Part shown: positions 27,060-37,800 of the stretch, one piece after another
Position numbering within the stretch: position 1 is the first letter of the stretch
Layout: every line of letters starts with the position of its first letter
Assembly (NCBI RefSeq): GCF_025985425.1
Contig: NZ_CP094972.1
Coordinates: 1,674,001-1,738,000, forward strand
DNA: 64,000 nt
Reading direction: 5' to 3'
Source of the DNA: Entomomonas sp. E2T0
GTDB taxonomy: Bacteria > Pseudomonadota > Gammaproteobacteria > Pseudomonadales > Pseudomonadaceae
Position numbers and translations under genes: made by a program
Notes under the pieces: generated by a model
The model's input: the letters and a program-made list of their open reading frames with translations, nothing else
The model's database searches: none
Told to the model about the DNA's origin: nothing

Positions 27060-28409
27060 TTATTCAGCTAATGCCTTAGCGAGTTTTTGGTGAATACCGC
27101 CAAAACCACCATTACTCATAATAACAATATGTGCCCCTGTTTTAGCTTGTTGCTTTACAGTATCAATAATGGCTTCTAGTGAGTCACAAACAGTCGTTGA
27201 TATAGCTGATTGCTTAACAACAGAAGCTAAATCCCATCCTAAGTTTTCTGGTGCATACCAAATAGCTTGATCTGCTTGTACAACGCTTTCTGCTAATCCT
27301 GTACGATGTGCGCCTAGCTTCATGGAGTTGGAGCGTGGCTCAATAATAGCAATAAGTTGAGCAGAACCAATATGTTTACGTAAGCCATCTAGTGTTGTGG
27401 CAATAGCTGTTGGATGATGGGCAAAGTCATCATAGATTGTAATACCATTAATCTCTGCTATTTTTTCCATACGTCGTTTAGCATTTTTAAATTGTGCTAA
27501 AGCCTGTATAGCTTGTTTGGGTTCAATACCAACATGATTTGCAGCGGCGATACAAGCTAAGGCATTATTAACATTATGTTGCCCTGTGAGAGACCAAGAT
27601 ACAGTACCACATAGTTGTTTATCCAAATAAACTTCAAAGTTTGCACCATCATCTGTTAATAGTTTTGCTTGCCAGTTGCCCTTTTCAGTTGTTTGGATCG
27701 GTGTCCAACAACCCATGTCTATTACTCTTTGTAAGGCTTGTTCAGTAGAAGGGTAAATAATAAGCCCCTCACTAGGAATTGTTCTTACAAGATGATGGAA
27801 TTGTCTTTCAATAGCTGCTAAATCAGGAAAAATATCAGCATGATCATATTCTAGATTATTTAAAATAGCTGTTCTTGGGTGGTAGTGAACAAATTTAGAG
27901 CGTTTATCAAAAAAGGCGCAATCGTATTCATCTGCTTCAATCACAAAATACTTAGAATCACCTAGTCGAGCAGAAACAGCAAAATTTTGGGGTACACCAC
28001 CAATTAAAAAACCAGGTTTTAAACCAGTTGCTTCTAATACCCAAGCTAGCATACTACTAGTGCTAGTTTTACCATGAGTGCCTGCTACAGCCAGTACATG
28101 ACGACTCTGTAGTACGTGTTCGGCTAGCCATTGTGGACCAGAGGTATAGTGTAGGTTTTGATTAAGCATATATTCTATGGCAGGGTTACCACGTTTCATC
28201 GTATTGCCTACAATCACCAAGTCGGGAGCAGGTTGTAGATGTTCAGGTAAATAGCCTTGTAATAGTTCAATGCCTTGTGTTTCTAGCTGAGTACTCATAG
28301 GTGGGTAAACATTGGCATCACTACCTGTTACCTTGTAACCTAGTTCTTTAGCTAATACTGCTAAAGAACCCATAAAAGTACCACAAATACCAAGAATATG
28401 AATATGCAT
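27060..28409 (-). CDS. mpl: UDP-N-acetylmuramate:L-alanyl-gamma-D-glutamyl-meso-diaminopimelate ligase
   Basis: 449 residues, usual length for Mpl. It is a Mur-ligase-family enzyme that recycles the murein tripeptide onto UDP-MurNAc. N-terminal UDP-binding HILGICGTFMGSLA; ATP loop GTHGKTS (residues 110-116); central DEYDCAFFDKRSKF; C-terminal IYDDFAHHPTAI and IEPRSNSMKLG. These signatures separate Mpl from MurC. Single gene. Confidence 0.95.
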   Translation of the reverse strand: MHIHILGICGTFMGSLAVLAKELGYKVTGSDANVYPPMSTQLETQGIELLQGYLPEHLQPAPDLVIVGNTMKRGNPAIEYMLNQNLHYTSGPQWLAEHVLQSRHVLAVAGTHGKTSTSSMLAWVLEATGLKPGFLIGGVPQNFAVSARLGDSKYFVIEADEYDCAFFDKRSKFVHYHPRTAILNNLEYDHADIFPDLAAIERQFHHLVRTIPSEGLIIYPSTEQALQRVIDMGCWTPIQTTEKGNWQAKLLTDDGANFEVYLDKQLCGTVSWSLTGQHNVNNALACIAAANHVGIEPKQAIQALAQFKNAKRRMEKIAEINGITIYDDFAHHPTAIATTLDGLRKHIGSAQLIAIIEPRSNSMKLGAHRTGLAESVVQADQAIWYAPENLGWDLASVVKQSAISTTVCDSLEAIIDTVKQQAKTGAHIVIMSNGGFGGIHQKLAKALAE

Positions 28410-28818
28410 AATAAAATCTAATAGCTCTATTTTCTGATAAAAAATAATTATTAAGCAAAAAAAGATAAATAGCTAGCCCTCTCATAATTTGTTACTAGGT
28501 GTTTTACAGAAAACATTAACTAGTTACCTAAAAGTGATGATTTTTGGGCATGCTATTTATTTTTTAAAATCAATAAATTCTTATAAATCAATATGTAGTA
28601 TTTGTTTTATAAGTTTTTGTGTTTTATATATCATATTTTGGTATTTATTAATTAAGTTAGTTTATTTACACCTTAAGTCTTAAAGAAGTTATTTATTCTG
28701 CATGTTAATTTGTCGTCATCAGTTTAGAAATTGGAACAATGTTTGTGGGTAGGATATTTCCAGTTTAATGCCCTGATAAGATTGTTAAATCAATATTACA
28801 TAGATATAGGTAGTTAAT
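28410..28818. other. Intergenic gap without a supported gene
   Basis: 409 bp between divergent mpl and the isochorismatase-like gene. It is very AT-rich. An open frame at 28489-28683 would begin with TTG, has no ribosome-binding site and has an unconvincing composition. No RNA gene or repeat was recognised; it presumably holds both promoters. Confidence 0.6.
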
Positions 28819-29466
28819 ATGAGCATTCGTGAATTAATTGATCCAAAAAACTCTACATTAATTTTTATTGATCATCAGCCTCAAATGGCTTTTGGTGTGG
28901 CTAACATTGATCGACAACAGTTAAAAAATAATGTAGTGGCTCTTGCTAAAGCGGGCAGAATTTTTAATGTGCCTACTATCTATACTTCCGTTGAGACAGA
29001 GAGTTTTAGTGGCTATATTTGGCCTGAATTGTTAGCTGTTCATCCAAATGTTAAACCTATTGAGCGTACCTCAATGAACTCTTGGGAAGACAAAAAGTTT
29101 GTTGAAGCAGTAAAAGCAACTGGCCGCAAAAAATTAATTATTTCTGCATTGTGGACTGAGGTTTGTTTAACGTTCCCTGCGTTGATGGCATTAGATGCTG
29201 GCTATGAGGTGTATGTGGTAACAGATACTTCTGGTGGCACTAGTGTAGATGCCCATGAGCGTTCCATTGAAAGAATGGTACAAGCGGGGGCAGTGCCTGT
29301 AACGTGGCAACAAGTATTGCTTGAATACCAACGAGATTGGGCACGTAAAGAAACTTATGATGAGGTTATGAGTTTAGTGCGTGAACATAGTGGTGCTTAT
29401 GGTATGGGTGTTGATTATGCATACACTTTGGTTCATAAAGCACCACAACGTGTTGTTGAGTCATAA
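28819..29466 (+). CDS. Isochorismatase-family hydrolase (YcaC-like)
   Basis: 215 residues. Cysteine-hydrolase fold: catalytic Asp in LIFIDHQPQMAFGV (about residue 18), Lys near residue 84-94 and nucleophile Cys in ALWTEVCLTFPALMALDAGYEVYVV (about residue 115). The remainder matches YcaC-type proteins, whose true substrate is unknown. It is followed by pirin and amidohydrolase genes on the same strand. Confidence 0.88.
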   Translation: MSIRELIDPKNSTLIFIDHQPQMAFGVANIDRQQLKNNVVALAKAGRIFNVPTIYTSVETESFSGYIWPELLAVHPNVKPIERTSMNSWEDKKFVEAVKATGRKKLIISALWTEVCLTFPALMALDAGYEVYVVTDTSGGTSVDAHERSIERMVQAGAVPVTWQQVLLEYQRDWARKETYDEVMSLVREHSGAYGMGVDYAYTLVHKAPQRVVES

Positions 29467-29581
29467 GGTATTTTGTTTAAGTGTTTTATTTAACTACAAA
29501 TTATTCCTTTCATTGTTCTATTGAATGGGGTAACTATCTGTCATCTTTATAAACATTAAGGATGACGGTATAGGAGGCTAT

Positions 29582-30274
29582 ATGATTTATCTCCGTGAAG
29601 CTGAAGCAAGGGGTTATGCTAATCACGGTTGGCTAGAAAGCTATAATACATTTTCTTTTGGTGATTACTATGATCCTGATTTTATGGGGTTTGCTACACT
29701 AAGGGTAATTAGTGAAGATCGTGTTCAACCTGGTGAAGGATTTGGCAAGCACCCTCATAAAGATATGGAAATTCTTTCTTATGTTCTACGGGGTACAATA
29801 GAGCATCAAGATAGTATGGGGCATAAAGAACAAGTTAAAGCAGGCGAGTTTCAAATTATGAGTGCTGGAATAGGTTTGCACCACTCAGAATGTAACCCAT
29901 CAGATGATGAATTATTACATTTTTATCAAATTTTGATAATTCCTGATAAAGAAAGATTACAACCACGCTATGAAACTCGAAGTTTTGCTCAAAAATTAGG
30001 TAAACAACTCATTTTATCGCCTGATGCACGTGATGGATCGCTAAAAGTTTTCCAAGATATGCAGTTATGGCGCTGGAAGTTAGAGCAAGATGAGCGACAA
30101 GAGTATGTTATTCCCGAAAAGCACGATAAGGTTTGGATACAGGTAGTTTCTGGTGAAATTATAGTGAATAGTACACATGCCCATACCAGTGATGGTATTG
30201 CTATTGCCGAAGAGCAAAAGGTTATTATTGAAGCGGTTAAGCCTAGCGAGATCTTAGTATTTGAATTGTCATAA
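29582..30274 (+). CDS. Pirin-family bicupin protein (YhhW-like)
   Basis: 230 residues. The metal-binding N-terminal cupin shows FGKHPHKDMEILSYVLRG (two His and Glu ligands), then GSIEH-type EHQDSMGH and GIGLHHSECNPSDDE with a further His. YhhW-type pirins have quercetin dioxygenase activity in vitro; the physiological substrate is unknown. ATG follows TAGGAGGC with a short spacer. Located 115 bp after the isochorismatase-like gene and 72 bp before the amidohydrolase gene. Confidence 0.92.
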   Translation: MIYLREAEARGYANHGWLESYNTFSFGDYYDPDFMGFATLRVISEDRVQPGEGFGKHPHKDMEILSYVLRGTIEHQDSMGHKEQVKAGEFQIMSAGIGLHHSECNPSDDELLHFYQILIIPDKERLQPRYETRSFAQKLGKQLILSPDARDGSLKVFQDMQLWRWKLEQDERQEYVIPEKHDKVWIQVVSGEIIVNSTHAHTSDGIAIAEEQKVIIEAVKPSEILVFELS

Positions 30275-30346
30275 ATAATGCAGCTTAATAATTAACGCAT
30301 TGTTGATAAACGTTATTTATCGAGTTGCTATTTTGGAGAGTTTGTA

Positions 30347-32224
30347 ATGGCTACAGAAAGTAATCCAGAGATCATCCTTCATAATGGTCAATTTACAACA
30401 TTAGATCCTACCAAACCTGTAGCTAAGGCAGTGGCTATTAAAGAGGGGCGATTTCTAGCCGTTGGTCTAAATGAAGAAATCATACCATTAGCCAGTACCA
30501 ATACCCATCTTATTGATCTAAAGGGGCGCTCTGTACTGCCAGGGTTAATTGATAATCATCTACATATAATTCGTGGTGGCCTAAATTTTAATATGGAATT
30601 GCGTTGGGATGGCGTTCCTAGCCTTGCTGATGCCATGCAAATGTTAAAACAACAAGTGGCTATTACGCCTCCTCCACAATGGGTGCGTGTAGTGGGTGGT
30701 TTTACAGAACACCAGTTTGCTGAAAAGCGTTTACCTACTATTGAAGAATTAAATGCAGTAGCTCCAGATACAACAGTATTTATTTTACATTTGTATGATC
30801 GTGCATTATTAAATGCAGCCGCATTACGTGTTGTAGGGTATACCAAAGATACACCTAATCCTCCAGGTGGAGAAATTGTGCGTGATGCTAAAGGTAATCC
30901 AACAGGGCTATTATTAGCTAAGCCTAATGCAGGTATTCTTTATGCTACGTTAGCTAAAGGCCCTAAATTACCTCTTGATTATCAAATAAACTCAACAAGA
31001 CACTTTATGCGTGAGTTAAACCGTTTAGGTGTTACTGGAGCAATTGATGCGGGTGGTGGTTTTCAAAATTATCCAGATGATTATGAAGTGATTGAGAAAT
31101 TAGCAAAAGATGATCAGCTAACAGTACGTATTGCCTATAATTTATTTACCCAAAAACCAAAAGCAGAAAAAGAAGATTTCCTTAATTGGACAAACACCGC
31201 TAAATACAAGCAAGGTGATGATTACTTCCGCTTAAATGGTGGTGGTGAGATGCTAGTGTTCTCCGCAGCTGACTTTGAAGATTTCCGTCAACCTCGGCCA
31301 GATATGCCACCTGAAATGGAAGGTGAATTAGAAGATGTAGTTCGGGTATTGGCACAAAATCGTTGGCCTTGGCGGATGCATGCTACCTATGATGAAACCA
31401 TTGAACGTGCCTTAGATGTATTTGAGAAAGTGAATGAAGAAACACCTTTTAAAGGGTTAAATTGGTTCTTTGACCATGCTGAAACTATCTCTGATAAATC
31501 AATCGATCGTATTGCTGCTTTAGGCGGTGGCATTGCTGTACAACATCGTATGGCTTACCAAGGTGAGTATTTTGTTGAACGTTATGGTCAGAAAGCAGCA
31601 GAAGCTACTCCACCCATTACTAAGATAATAGATAAAGGTGTACCTATTTCAGCAGGCACTGATGCTACTCGTGTTGCCTCTTATAATCCTTGGGTATCAT
31701 TAGCTTGGATGGTAACAGGTAAGACTGTAGGTGGTTTGCGTATTTATCCACAAGCTAATTGTTTAGACCGTGAAACGGCATTACGTATGTGGACTGAAAA
31801 TGTAACATGGTTTTCTAATGAAGAAGGTAATAAGGGGCGTATTGAAAAAGGCCAATTAGCGGATTTAATTGTACCTAATAAAGACTATTTTAAATGCAGT
31901 GAAGATGAGATCAGTCATATTGTGTCTGATTTAACTATAGTAGGTGGCAAAGTAGTCTATGGGGCAGGTGATTTTGCTTCATTAGATACACCACCACCTC
32001 CAGCGATGCCAGATTGGTCGCCTGTAAATACCTATAAAGGTTATGCAGCATGGGGCTATCAACAACAAGCACAACGTTATCAATTACAAAATATGGCTTG
32101 TGGTTGTAGTAATAACTGTGGTGTACATGGTCATAGCCATATTAAATCATGGGGTACTAATGCACCCGCAGATGACTTAAAAAGCTTCTGGGGAGTCTTT
32201 GGTTGTTCCTGTTGGATGGTTTAA
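30347..32224 (+). CDS. Amidohydrolase family protein (YtcJ-like)
   Basis: 625 residues. Metal-binding HxH is DNHLHI (about residues 69-74). Other ligand positions are consistent with RMHATYDE (His near 345), DHAETIS (His near 380) and AGTDATRVASYNPW (Asp near 442). The C-terminal extension (about 585-625) is rich in Cys and His (MACGCSNNCGVHGHSH and FGCSCW), a possible extra metal site. No signal peptide; substrate unknown. ATG is preceded by GGAG. Confidence 0.88.
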   Translation: MATESNPEIILHNGQFTTLDPTKPVAKAVAIKEGRFLAVGLNEEIIPLASTNTHLIDLKGRSVLPGLIDNHLHIIRGGLNFNMELRWDGVPSLADAMQMLKQQVAITPPPQWVRVVGGFTEHQFAEKRLPTIEELNAVAPDTTVFILHLYDRALLNAAALRVVGYTKDTPNPPGGEIVRDAKGNPTGLLLAKPNAGILYATLAKGPKLPLDYQINSTRHFMRELNRLGVTGAIDAGGGFQNYPDDYEVIEKLAKDDQLTVRIAYNLFTQKPKAEKEDFLNWTNTAKYKQGDDYFRLNGGGEMLVFSAADFEDFRQPRPDMPPEMEGELEDVVRVLAQNRWPWRMHATYDETIERALDVFEKVNEETPFKGLNWFFDHAETISDKSIDRIAALGGGIAVQHRMAYQGEYFVERYGQKAAEATPPITKIIDKGVPISAGTDATRVASYNPWVSLAWMVTGKTVGGLRIYPQANCLDRETALRMWTENVTWFSNEEGNKGRIEKGQLADLIVPNKDYFKCSEDEISHIVSDLTIVGGKVVYGAGDFASLDTPPPPAMPDWSPVNTYKGYAAWGYQQQAQRYQLQNMACGCSNNCGVHGHSHIKSWGTNAPADDLKSFWGVFGCSCWMV

Positions 32225-32249
32225 GCTGATTTAAACCAATAACACTTAT

Positions 32250-32287
32250 AAAGGGTAGTTGTATAATAATGCAACTGCCTTTTTTAT
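32250..32287 (+). terminator. Terminator after amidohydrolase gene
   Basis: AAGGGTAGTTG (32260-32271) pairs imperfectly with CAACTGCCTTT (32272-32283 region) around an A/T-rich loop and runs into a T-tract. One bulge or G-U pair is needed. Confidence 0.65.
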
Positions 32288-32422
32288 TATCTATAGCTAT
32301 TACTCTACACTTTTATACGTCGTTGAATGACTTTGCCGTAATAGTTGTACTGTCTTCAGTCATTCGCCTTGTCTAAAATTGTATAGCAACAGCTATATTC
32401 AAAATCAAAAAAGGAATTTACT

Positions 32423-32839
32423 ATGTTGGATAAAATACCCACAGAGCAAGAAATAAAACAATTATTAGGTACAGTTTGCTACCAAACATGGCTGAATGTC
32501 ATTGACTTTATTAATCAGCATTACCTGATGGATACTCTATGGAATAAAGGTGGTAAAGCTGCAAAATATGAATTGAAGTTTCGTCGTAGTAGCAAAACGT
32601 TATGTGCGTTATATCCACGACAACATAATTTTGGCTTTATGGTCATTTTTGGTAAAGCTGAACGAGAAAAGTTTGAACAAACTCGCCATGAGTTTAGCCT
32701 AAGTATCCAACAGCAATATGATGAGGCTACTACTTATCATGATGGTAAATGGTTAATGATCGAAATAACTGATATGACTCATTTTGAGAATATTGAAAAA
32801 TTATTAGCTATTAAAAGAAAACCTAACAACAAAAAGTAA
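32423..32839 (+). CDS. DUF3788-family protein
   Basis: 138 residues, cytoplasmic. The pattern of an N-terminal helix, then KYELKFRRSSKTLCALYPRQHNFGFMVIFGKAEREKF and a final HDGKWLMIEI, matches the DUF3788 family. No catalytic role is known. A good ribosome-binding site (AAAAGGAA) precedes ATG 32423. It sits between the amidohydrolase terminator and the carA leader, as a single gene. Confidence 0.75.
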   Translation: MLDKIPTEQEIKQLLGTVCYQTWLNVIDFINQHYLMDTLWNKGGKAAKYELKFRRSSKTLCALYPRQHNFGFMVIFGKAEREKFEQTRHEFSLSIQQQYDEATTYHDGKWLMIEITDMTHFENIEKLLAIKRKPNNKK

Positions 32840-32954
32840 AGCATATAGCACGTTTTTATTCTGACTTTTAACTTGGTTATTTGGTTGGTTTATCGTACAA
32901 TATCCATTTAGTGTATCAACTAAAAAACCAGCGTATATTTTAAAGAATTCATAA

Positions 32955-32990
32955 CGGGATGACGGTTTGCACGGGCATCCCGCTTCTTTA
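32955..32990 (+). promoter_or_regulatory. GC-rich hairpin in the carA leader (candidate attenuator)
   Basis: CGGGATG (32955-32961) pairs with CATCCCG (32976-32982) across a 14-base loop. CTTCTTT follows, resembling a terminator tail. It lies 32-67 bp upstream of the carA start and is notably GC-rich for this genome. It may control carA by pyrimidine or arginine, which is inference. Confidence 0.5.
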
Positions 32991-33021
32991 CACGCGCCTA
33001 AATTCTATATTGGAGGTTCCT

Positions 33022-34161
33022 TTGTCTACGCCAGCCATACTAGCTCTTGCCGATGGCAGTGTTTTTTACGGTGAGTCTATAGGTGCTGATGGGCAAACCA
33101 TTGGCGAGGTTGTTTTTAATACAGCCATGACAGGTTATCAGGAGATTTTAACTGATCCTTCGTATGCTCAACAAATTGTTACTTTAACCTATCCGCATAT
33201 TGGTAATACAGGTACCACTCCTGAAGATGCTGAATCTAACCAAGTATGGGCGGCTGGTTTAGTAATTCGTGACTTACCTTTATTGGCAAGTAATTGGCGT
33301 AATAAACAAAGTTTACCTGATTATTTAAAAGAAAATAATGTTGTAGCTATTGCAGAGATAGATACTCGTCGCTTAACCCGTGTACTACGTGAAAAAGGTT
33401 CACAAAATGGTTGTATTTTAACGGGTGCAGATGCAACCCCAGAAAAAGCGTTAGATTTGGCGCGTAGCTTTCCTGGGTTACAGGGAATGGATTTAGCTAA
33501 GGTAGTAAGTGTTAAAGAGCCTTATGAGTGGCGTACTGGTTTGTGGAATTTGGAAACAGATAGTAGGCCAGAAATTCCAGCTAATGAACTACCTTATCAT
33601 GTGGTAGCCTTTGACTATGGAGTTAAACACAATATTTTAGGAATGTTAACTGCAAGAGGTTGTAAGGTTACGGTTGTACCTGCACAAACTACTGCTAAAG
33701 AAGTGTTAGCATTAAATCCTGATGGTATCTTTTTATCGAATGGCCCTGGCGATCCTGCACCTTGTGATTATGCCATTAAAGCTATTCGCGAGTTATTAGA
33801 AGAACATAATATTCCTATATTTGGTATTTGTTTAGGGCATCAGTTATTAGCATTAGCTTGTGGTGCTAAAACAATGAAAATGCCACATGGGCATCATGGT
33901 GCTAACCACCCTGTACAGGATTTAAAATCAGGTATAGTGATGATTACTAGCCAGAACCATGGTTTTGCTGTAGATGAAGGCACTTTACCTAGCAATTTAA
34001 GAGCTACCCATAAATCATTATTTGATGGTACTTTGCAAGGTATTGAGCGTATTGATAAACAAGCATTTAGTTTCCAAGGTCATCCAGAAGCAAGCCCAGG
34101 CCCTCAAGATGTAGCCCCTTTATTTGATCGTTTTGTGGCTGACATGGCTGCTAATCGTTAA
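33022..34161 (+). CDS. carA: Carbamoyl-phosphate synthase small subunit
   Basis: 379 residues from TTG 33022, chosen because GGAGG lies 5 bp upstream and because the family starts [13 protein letters not shown]; an upstream in-frame ATG at 32959 lies inside the leader hairpin. The glutamine amidotransferase domain holds the nucleophile Cys in [13 protein letters not shown] (about residue 267) and the catalytic His/Glu in [11 protein letters not shown] (about 352-354). It passes ammonia from glutamine to CarB for pyrimidine and arginine synthesis. A LysE-type gene separates it from carB, a pseudomonad feature. Confidence 0.96.
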   Translation: MSTPAILALADGSVFYGESIGADGQTIGEVVFNTAMTGYQEILTDPSYAQQIVTLTYPHIGNTGTTPEDAESNQVWAAGLVIRDLPLLASNWRNKQSLPDYLKENNVVAIAEIDTRRLTRVLREKGSQNGCILTGADATPEKALDLARSFPGLQGMDLAKVVSVKEPYEWRTGLWNLETDSRPEIPANELPYHVVAFDYGVKHNILGMLTARGCKVTVVPAQTTAKEVLALNPDGIFLSNGPGDPAPCDYAIKAIRELLEEHNIPIFGICLGHQLLALACGAKTMKMPHGHHGANHPVQDLKSGIVMITSQNHGFAVDEGTLPSNLRATHKSLFDGTLQGIERIDKQAFSFQGHPEASPGPQDVAPLFDRFVADMAANR

Positions 34162-34170
34162 GGCATAACA

Positions 34171-34824
34171 ATGTTTGAAAGTCTTGGAGTTATTAATTAC
34201 TGGACGTTTTTAGTGGCAACAATAGGTGTTATTTTATTGCCTGGCCCTAATTCTTTGTTCGTATTAGCTACAGCTGCACAAAGTGGGGTATCTAAAGGAT
34301 ATCAAGCTGCTTGTGCAGTATTTTTAGGTGATGCTATTTTAATGACTGCGTCAGCGTTAGGGATGGCTTCATTGCTTAAAACATGGCCCGTATTGTTTTT
34401 AATTATTAAGGGACTAGGTGCGCTTTATTTATGCTATCTAGGCTTTATGATGTTAAAAGGTGCATGGCAGAAGTTTCACAAGTCAGCTAATGCTGAGATT
34501 GAAGATGATATTACTGCTAAAACCAGTGTTAGAAGCCCTTTTAAGAAAGCGTTGTTGTTAAGTTTATCTAATCCTAAAGCTATTTTATTTTGTATCGCTT
34601 TTTTTATTCAGTTTGTAGATCCTAATTATGCCCATACAGGGTTATCGTTTTTAATTTTAGGATTAACTTTACAAGCCTGCAGTTTTATTTATTTGTCATT
34701 TTTAATTTTTGCTGGTGTGTCTTTAGCGATGTGGTTTCATAAGAGAAAACGTTTAGCCGCTACAGCTACTGCCAGTGTTGGGGTTTTATTTGTGGGTTTT
34801 GGCGTTAGACTTGCCACTGCCTAA
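34171..34824 (+). CDS. LysE/RhtB-family exporter (LeuE-like)
   Basis: 217 residues with about six membrane helices. The family signature GVILLPGPNSLFVLATAAQSG lies at residues 18-38, and the second conserved block LLSLSNPKAILF near 131-142. It probably exports amino acids such as leucine or homoserine lactone-like compounds; the substrate cannot be read from sequence. It is located between carA and carB, 9 bp after carA, as in Pseudomonas, so it is likely co-transcribed with carAB. Confidence 0.9.
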   Translation: MFESLGVINYWTFLVATIGVILLPGPNSLFVLATAAQSGVSKGYQAACAVFLGDAILMTASALGMASLLKTWPVLFLIIKGLGALYLCYLGFMMLKGAWQKFHKSANAEIEDDITAKTSVRSPFKKALLLSLSNPKAILFCIAFFIQFVDPNYAHTGLSFLILGLTLQACSFIYLSFLIFAGVSLAMWFHKRKRLAATATASVGVLFVGFGVRLATA

Positions 34825-34854
34825 GTTAGATTAATTGAGAAGCACGAGAGAACC

Positions 34855-37800
34855 ATGCCAAAACGTACAGATATAAAGAGTATCCTTATCCTTGGTGCAG
34901 GCCCTATTGTTATTGGTCAGGCTTGTGAGTTTGATTACTCTGGCGCACAAGCATGTAAGGCTTTGAAAGAAGAGGGTTATCGAGTTATCTTGGTTAACTC
35001 TAATCCTGCTACGATTATGACTGACCCAGCGATGGCTGATGCTACTTATATTGAGCCAATTAAATGGCAAACAGTGGCTAAAATTATTGAAAAAGAACAA
35101 CCAGATGCATTATTACCTACTATGGGTGGTCAGACTGCACTTAACTGTGCCTTAGATTTAGAACGTCATGGCGTGTTAACTAAATTTGACGTGGAAATGA
35201 TTGGTGCTAATGCGGATACAATTGATAAAGCAGAAGATCGTTCACGTTTTGACCAAGCGATGAAAGCTATTGGTTTGGAGTGCCCACGTTCTGGTATTGC
35301 CCATACCCTTGAAGAAGCTTATGGCGTATTAGATCAAGTTGGTTTTCCTTGTATTATTCGCCCCTCATTTACTATGGGTGGTACGGGCGGTGGTATTGCT
35401 TATAATCGCGAAGAATTCGAAGAAATTTGTACCAGAGGTTTGGATTTATCGCCTACTAATGAATTACTGATTGATGAATCATTAATTGGTTGGAAAGAAT
35501 ATGAAATGGAAGTGGTGCGGGATAAAAAAGATAACTGCATTATTGTTTGTTCTATTGAGAACTTTGACCCTATGGGGGTTCATACAGGTGATTCAATCAC
35601 TGTTGCGCCTGCGCAAACTTTAACGGATAAAGAATACCAAATTATGCGTAATGCTTCTTTAGCAGTATTGCGTGAAATTGGTGTTGAAACAGGTGGTTCT
35701 AACGTACAGTTTGGTATTTGTCCAGATACTGGCCGTATGGTGGTTATTGAGATGAATCCACGAGTATCGCGTTCTTCTGCATTAGCTTCTAAGGCAACAG
35801 GTTTCCCTATTGCAAAAGTGGCAGCGAAGTTAGCAGTGGGTTATACCTTAGATGAACTACAAAATGATATTACAGGTGGCAGAACGCCTGCTTCATTTGA
35901 GCCAGCGATTGATTATGTGGTAACTAAAGTGCCTCGTTTTGCCTTTGAGAAATTTCCAAAAGCAGACGCACGCTTAACCACGCAAATGAAATCAGTAGGG
36001 GAAGTGATGGCTATTGGTCGTACTTTCCAAGAGTCTGTGCAGAAGGCATTACGCGGTTTAGAAGTGGGTGCTAATGGTTTTGATCCTAAAGTGGATTTAT
36101 CTGCCCCAGAAGTTGAAAGTATCTTAAATCGTGAATTAACAGTACCTGGTGCTGACCGTATTTGGTATATAGCGGATGCTATGCGTGCTGGTTATTCAAT
36201 TGAAAGGATTTTTGATTTAACTAAGATTGATCTTTGGTTCTTAGTGCAAATTGAAGAAATTATTAAATTAGAAGAACAGGTTAAAACCCTTGGTTTAGCA
36301 ACACTTGATAAGCCAATGATGCGTAAATTAAAACGTAAAGGTTTTTCTGATGCTCGTTTAGCTAAGTTATTAGGTATTAGTGAAAAAGCATTACGTGGCC
36401 ATCGTCATAAGTTAGAAGTATTACCTGTTTATAAACGTGTAGATACTTGTGCGGCAGAGTTTGCTACAGACACGGCTTATATGTACTCTACTTATGAAGA
36501 AGAGTGTGAGGCTAATCCGTCTAACCGTGACAAGATTATGGTATTAGGTGGTGGCCCTAACCGTATTGGACAAGGTATTGAGTTTGATTATTGCTGTGTG
36601 CATGCTGCGTTAGCTATGCGTGAAGATGGTTACGAAACCATCATGGTTAACTGTAACCCAGAGACAGTATCTACTGATTATGATACGTCTGATCGTTTAT
36701 ATTTTGAGCCTGTTACCCTTGAAGATGTATTAGAGATTGTTCGTGTTGAAAAACCTAAAGGGGTAATTGTGCAATATGGTGGTCAAACACCACTGAAAAT
36801 TTGTCGTGCCTTAGAAGAAGCGGGTGTACCTATTATTGGTACAAGCCCTGATTCGATTGACCGCGCTGAAGACCGTGAGCGTTTTCAACAAATGGTAGAG
36901 CGTTTAAATCTTTTACAACCACCTAATTCAACTGCTCGTAGTGAACAAGAAGCGATTGATGGTGCCGAAAAAATTGGTTATCCATTGGTAGTGCGCCCAT
37001 CCTATGTGTTAGGTGGTCGTGCAATGGAAATCGTTTATGATACGGATGAGTTAAAACGCTATATGCGTGAGGCTGTGCAGGTGTCTAATGATAGCCCTGT
37101 ATTATTGGATCATTTCTTAAATTGTGCGATTGAAATAGATGTGGATGCTATTTGTGATGGTGAAGATGTAGTGATTGGTGCCATTATGCAGCATATTGAG
37201 CAAGCAGGTGTGCATTCTGGTGACTCTGCCTGTTCTTTACCACCATATTCACTCTCTAAAGAAGTACAAGATGAAATTCGTAAGCAAGTAAAAGCAATGG
37301 CTTTAGAGTTAGGTGTAATTGGTTTAATGAATGTCCAATTAGCCTTACAAGGTGATAAGATTTATGTATTAGAAGTAAATCCTCGCGCTTCTCGTACAGT
37401 ACCTTTTGTATCTAAGTGTATTGGTACATCACTGGCTAAAATAGCAGCTAGAGTGATGGCTGGTAAAAAACTGAAAGAAATTGGTTTTACCGAGGAAATT
37501 ATTCCTAAGTATTTTAGTGTTAAAGAAGCGGTATTCCCATTTGCTAAGTTCCCAGGTGTGGATCCTATTTTAGGACCAGAAATGAAATCTACAGGGGAAG
37601 TGATGGGGGTTGGTGATAGTTTTGCTGAGGCTTTCGCAAAAGCACAAGCAGGCGCTAATGAAATACTACCGAGTGAAGGAGGCCGAGCATTTATTAGTGT
37701 TCGTGAAGAAGACAAACTCATTGTAACCAGTGTTGTACGCGACTTAGTCGAATTAGGCTTTGAAATCGTGTCAACATCTGGTACTGCTAAAGTAATAGAG

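Noticed and set aside
28489-28683. 64-residue open frame MLLGVLQKTLTSY...
   Set aside because: TTG start without ribosome-binding site, unusually Phe/Ile/Tyr-rich as expected from random AT-rich sequence, no homology recognised.
32959-33021. Upstream in-frame ATG extension of carA by 21 codons
   Set aside because: It lies within the leader hairpin, lacks a ribosome-binding site and has no counterpart at the CarA N-terminus; TTG 33022 has GGAGG.
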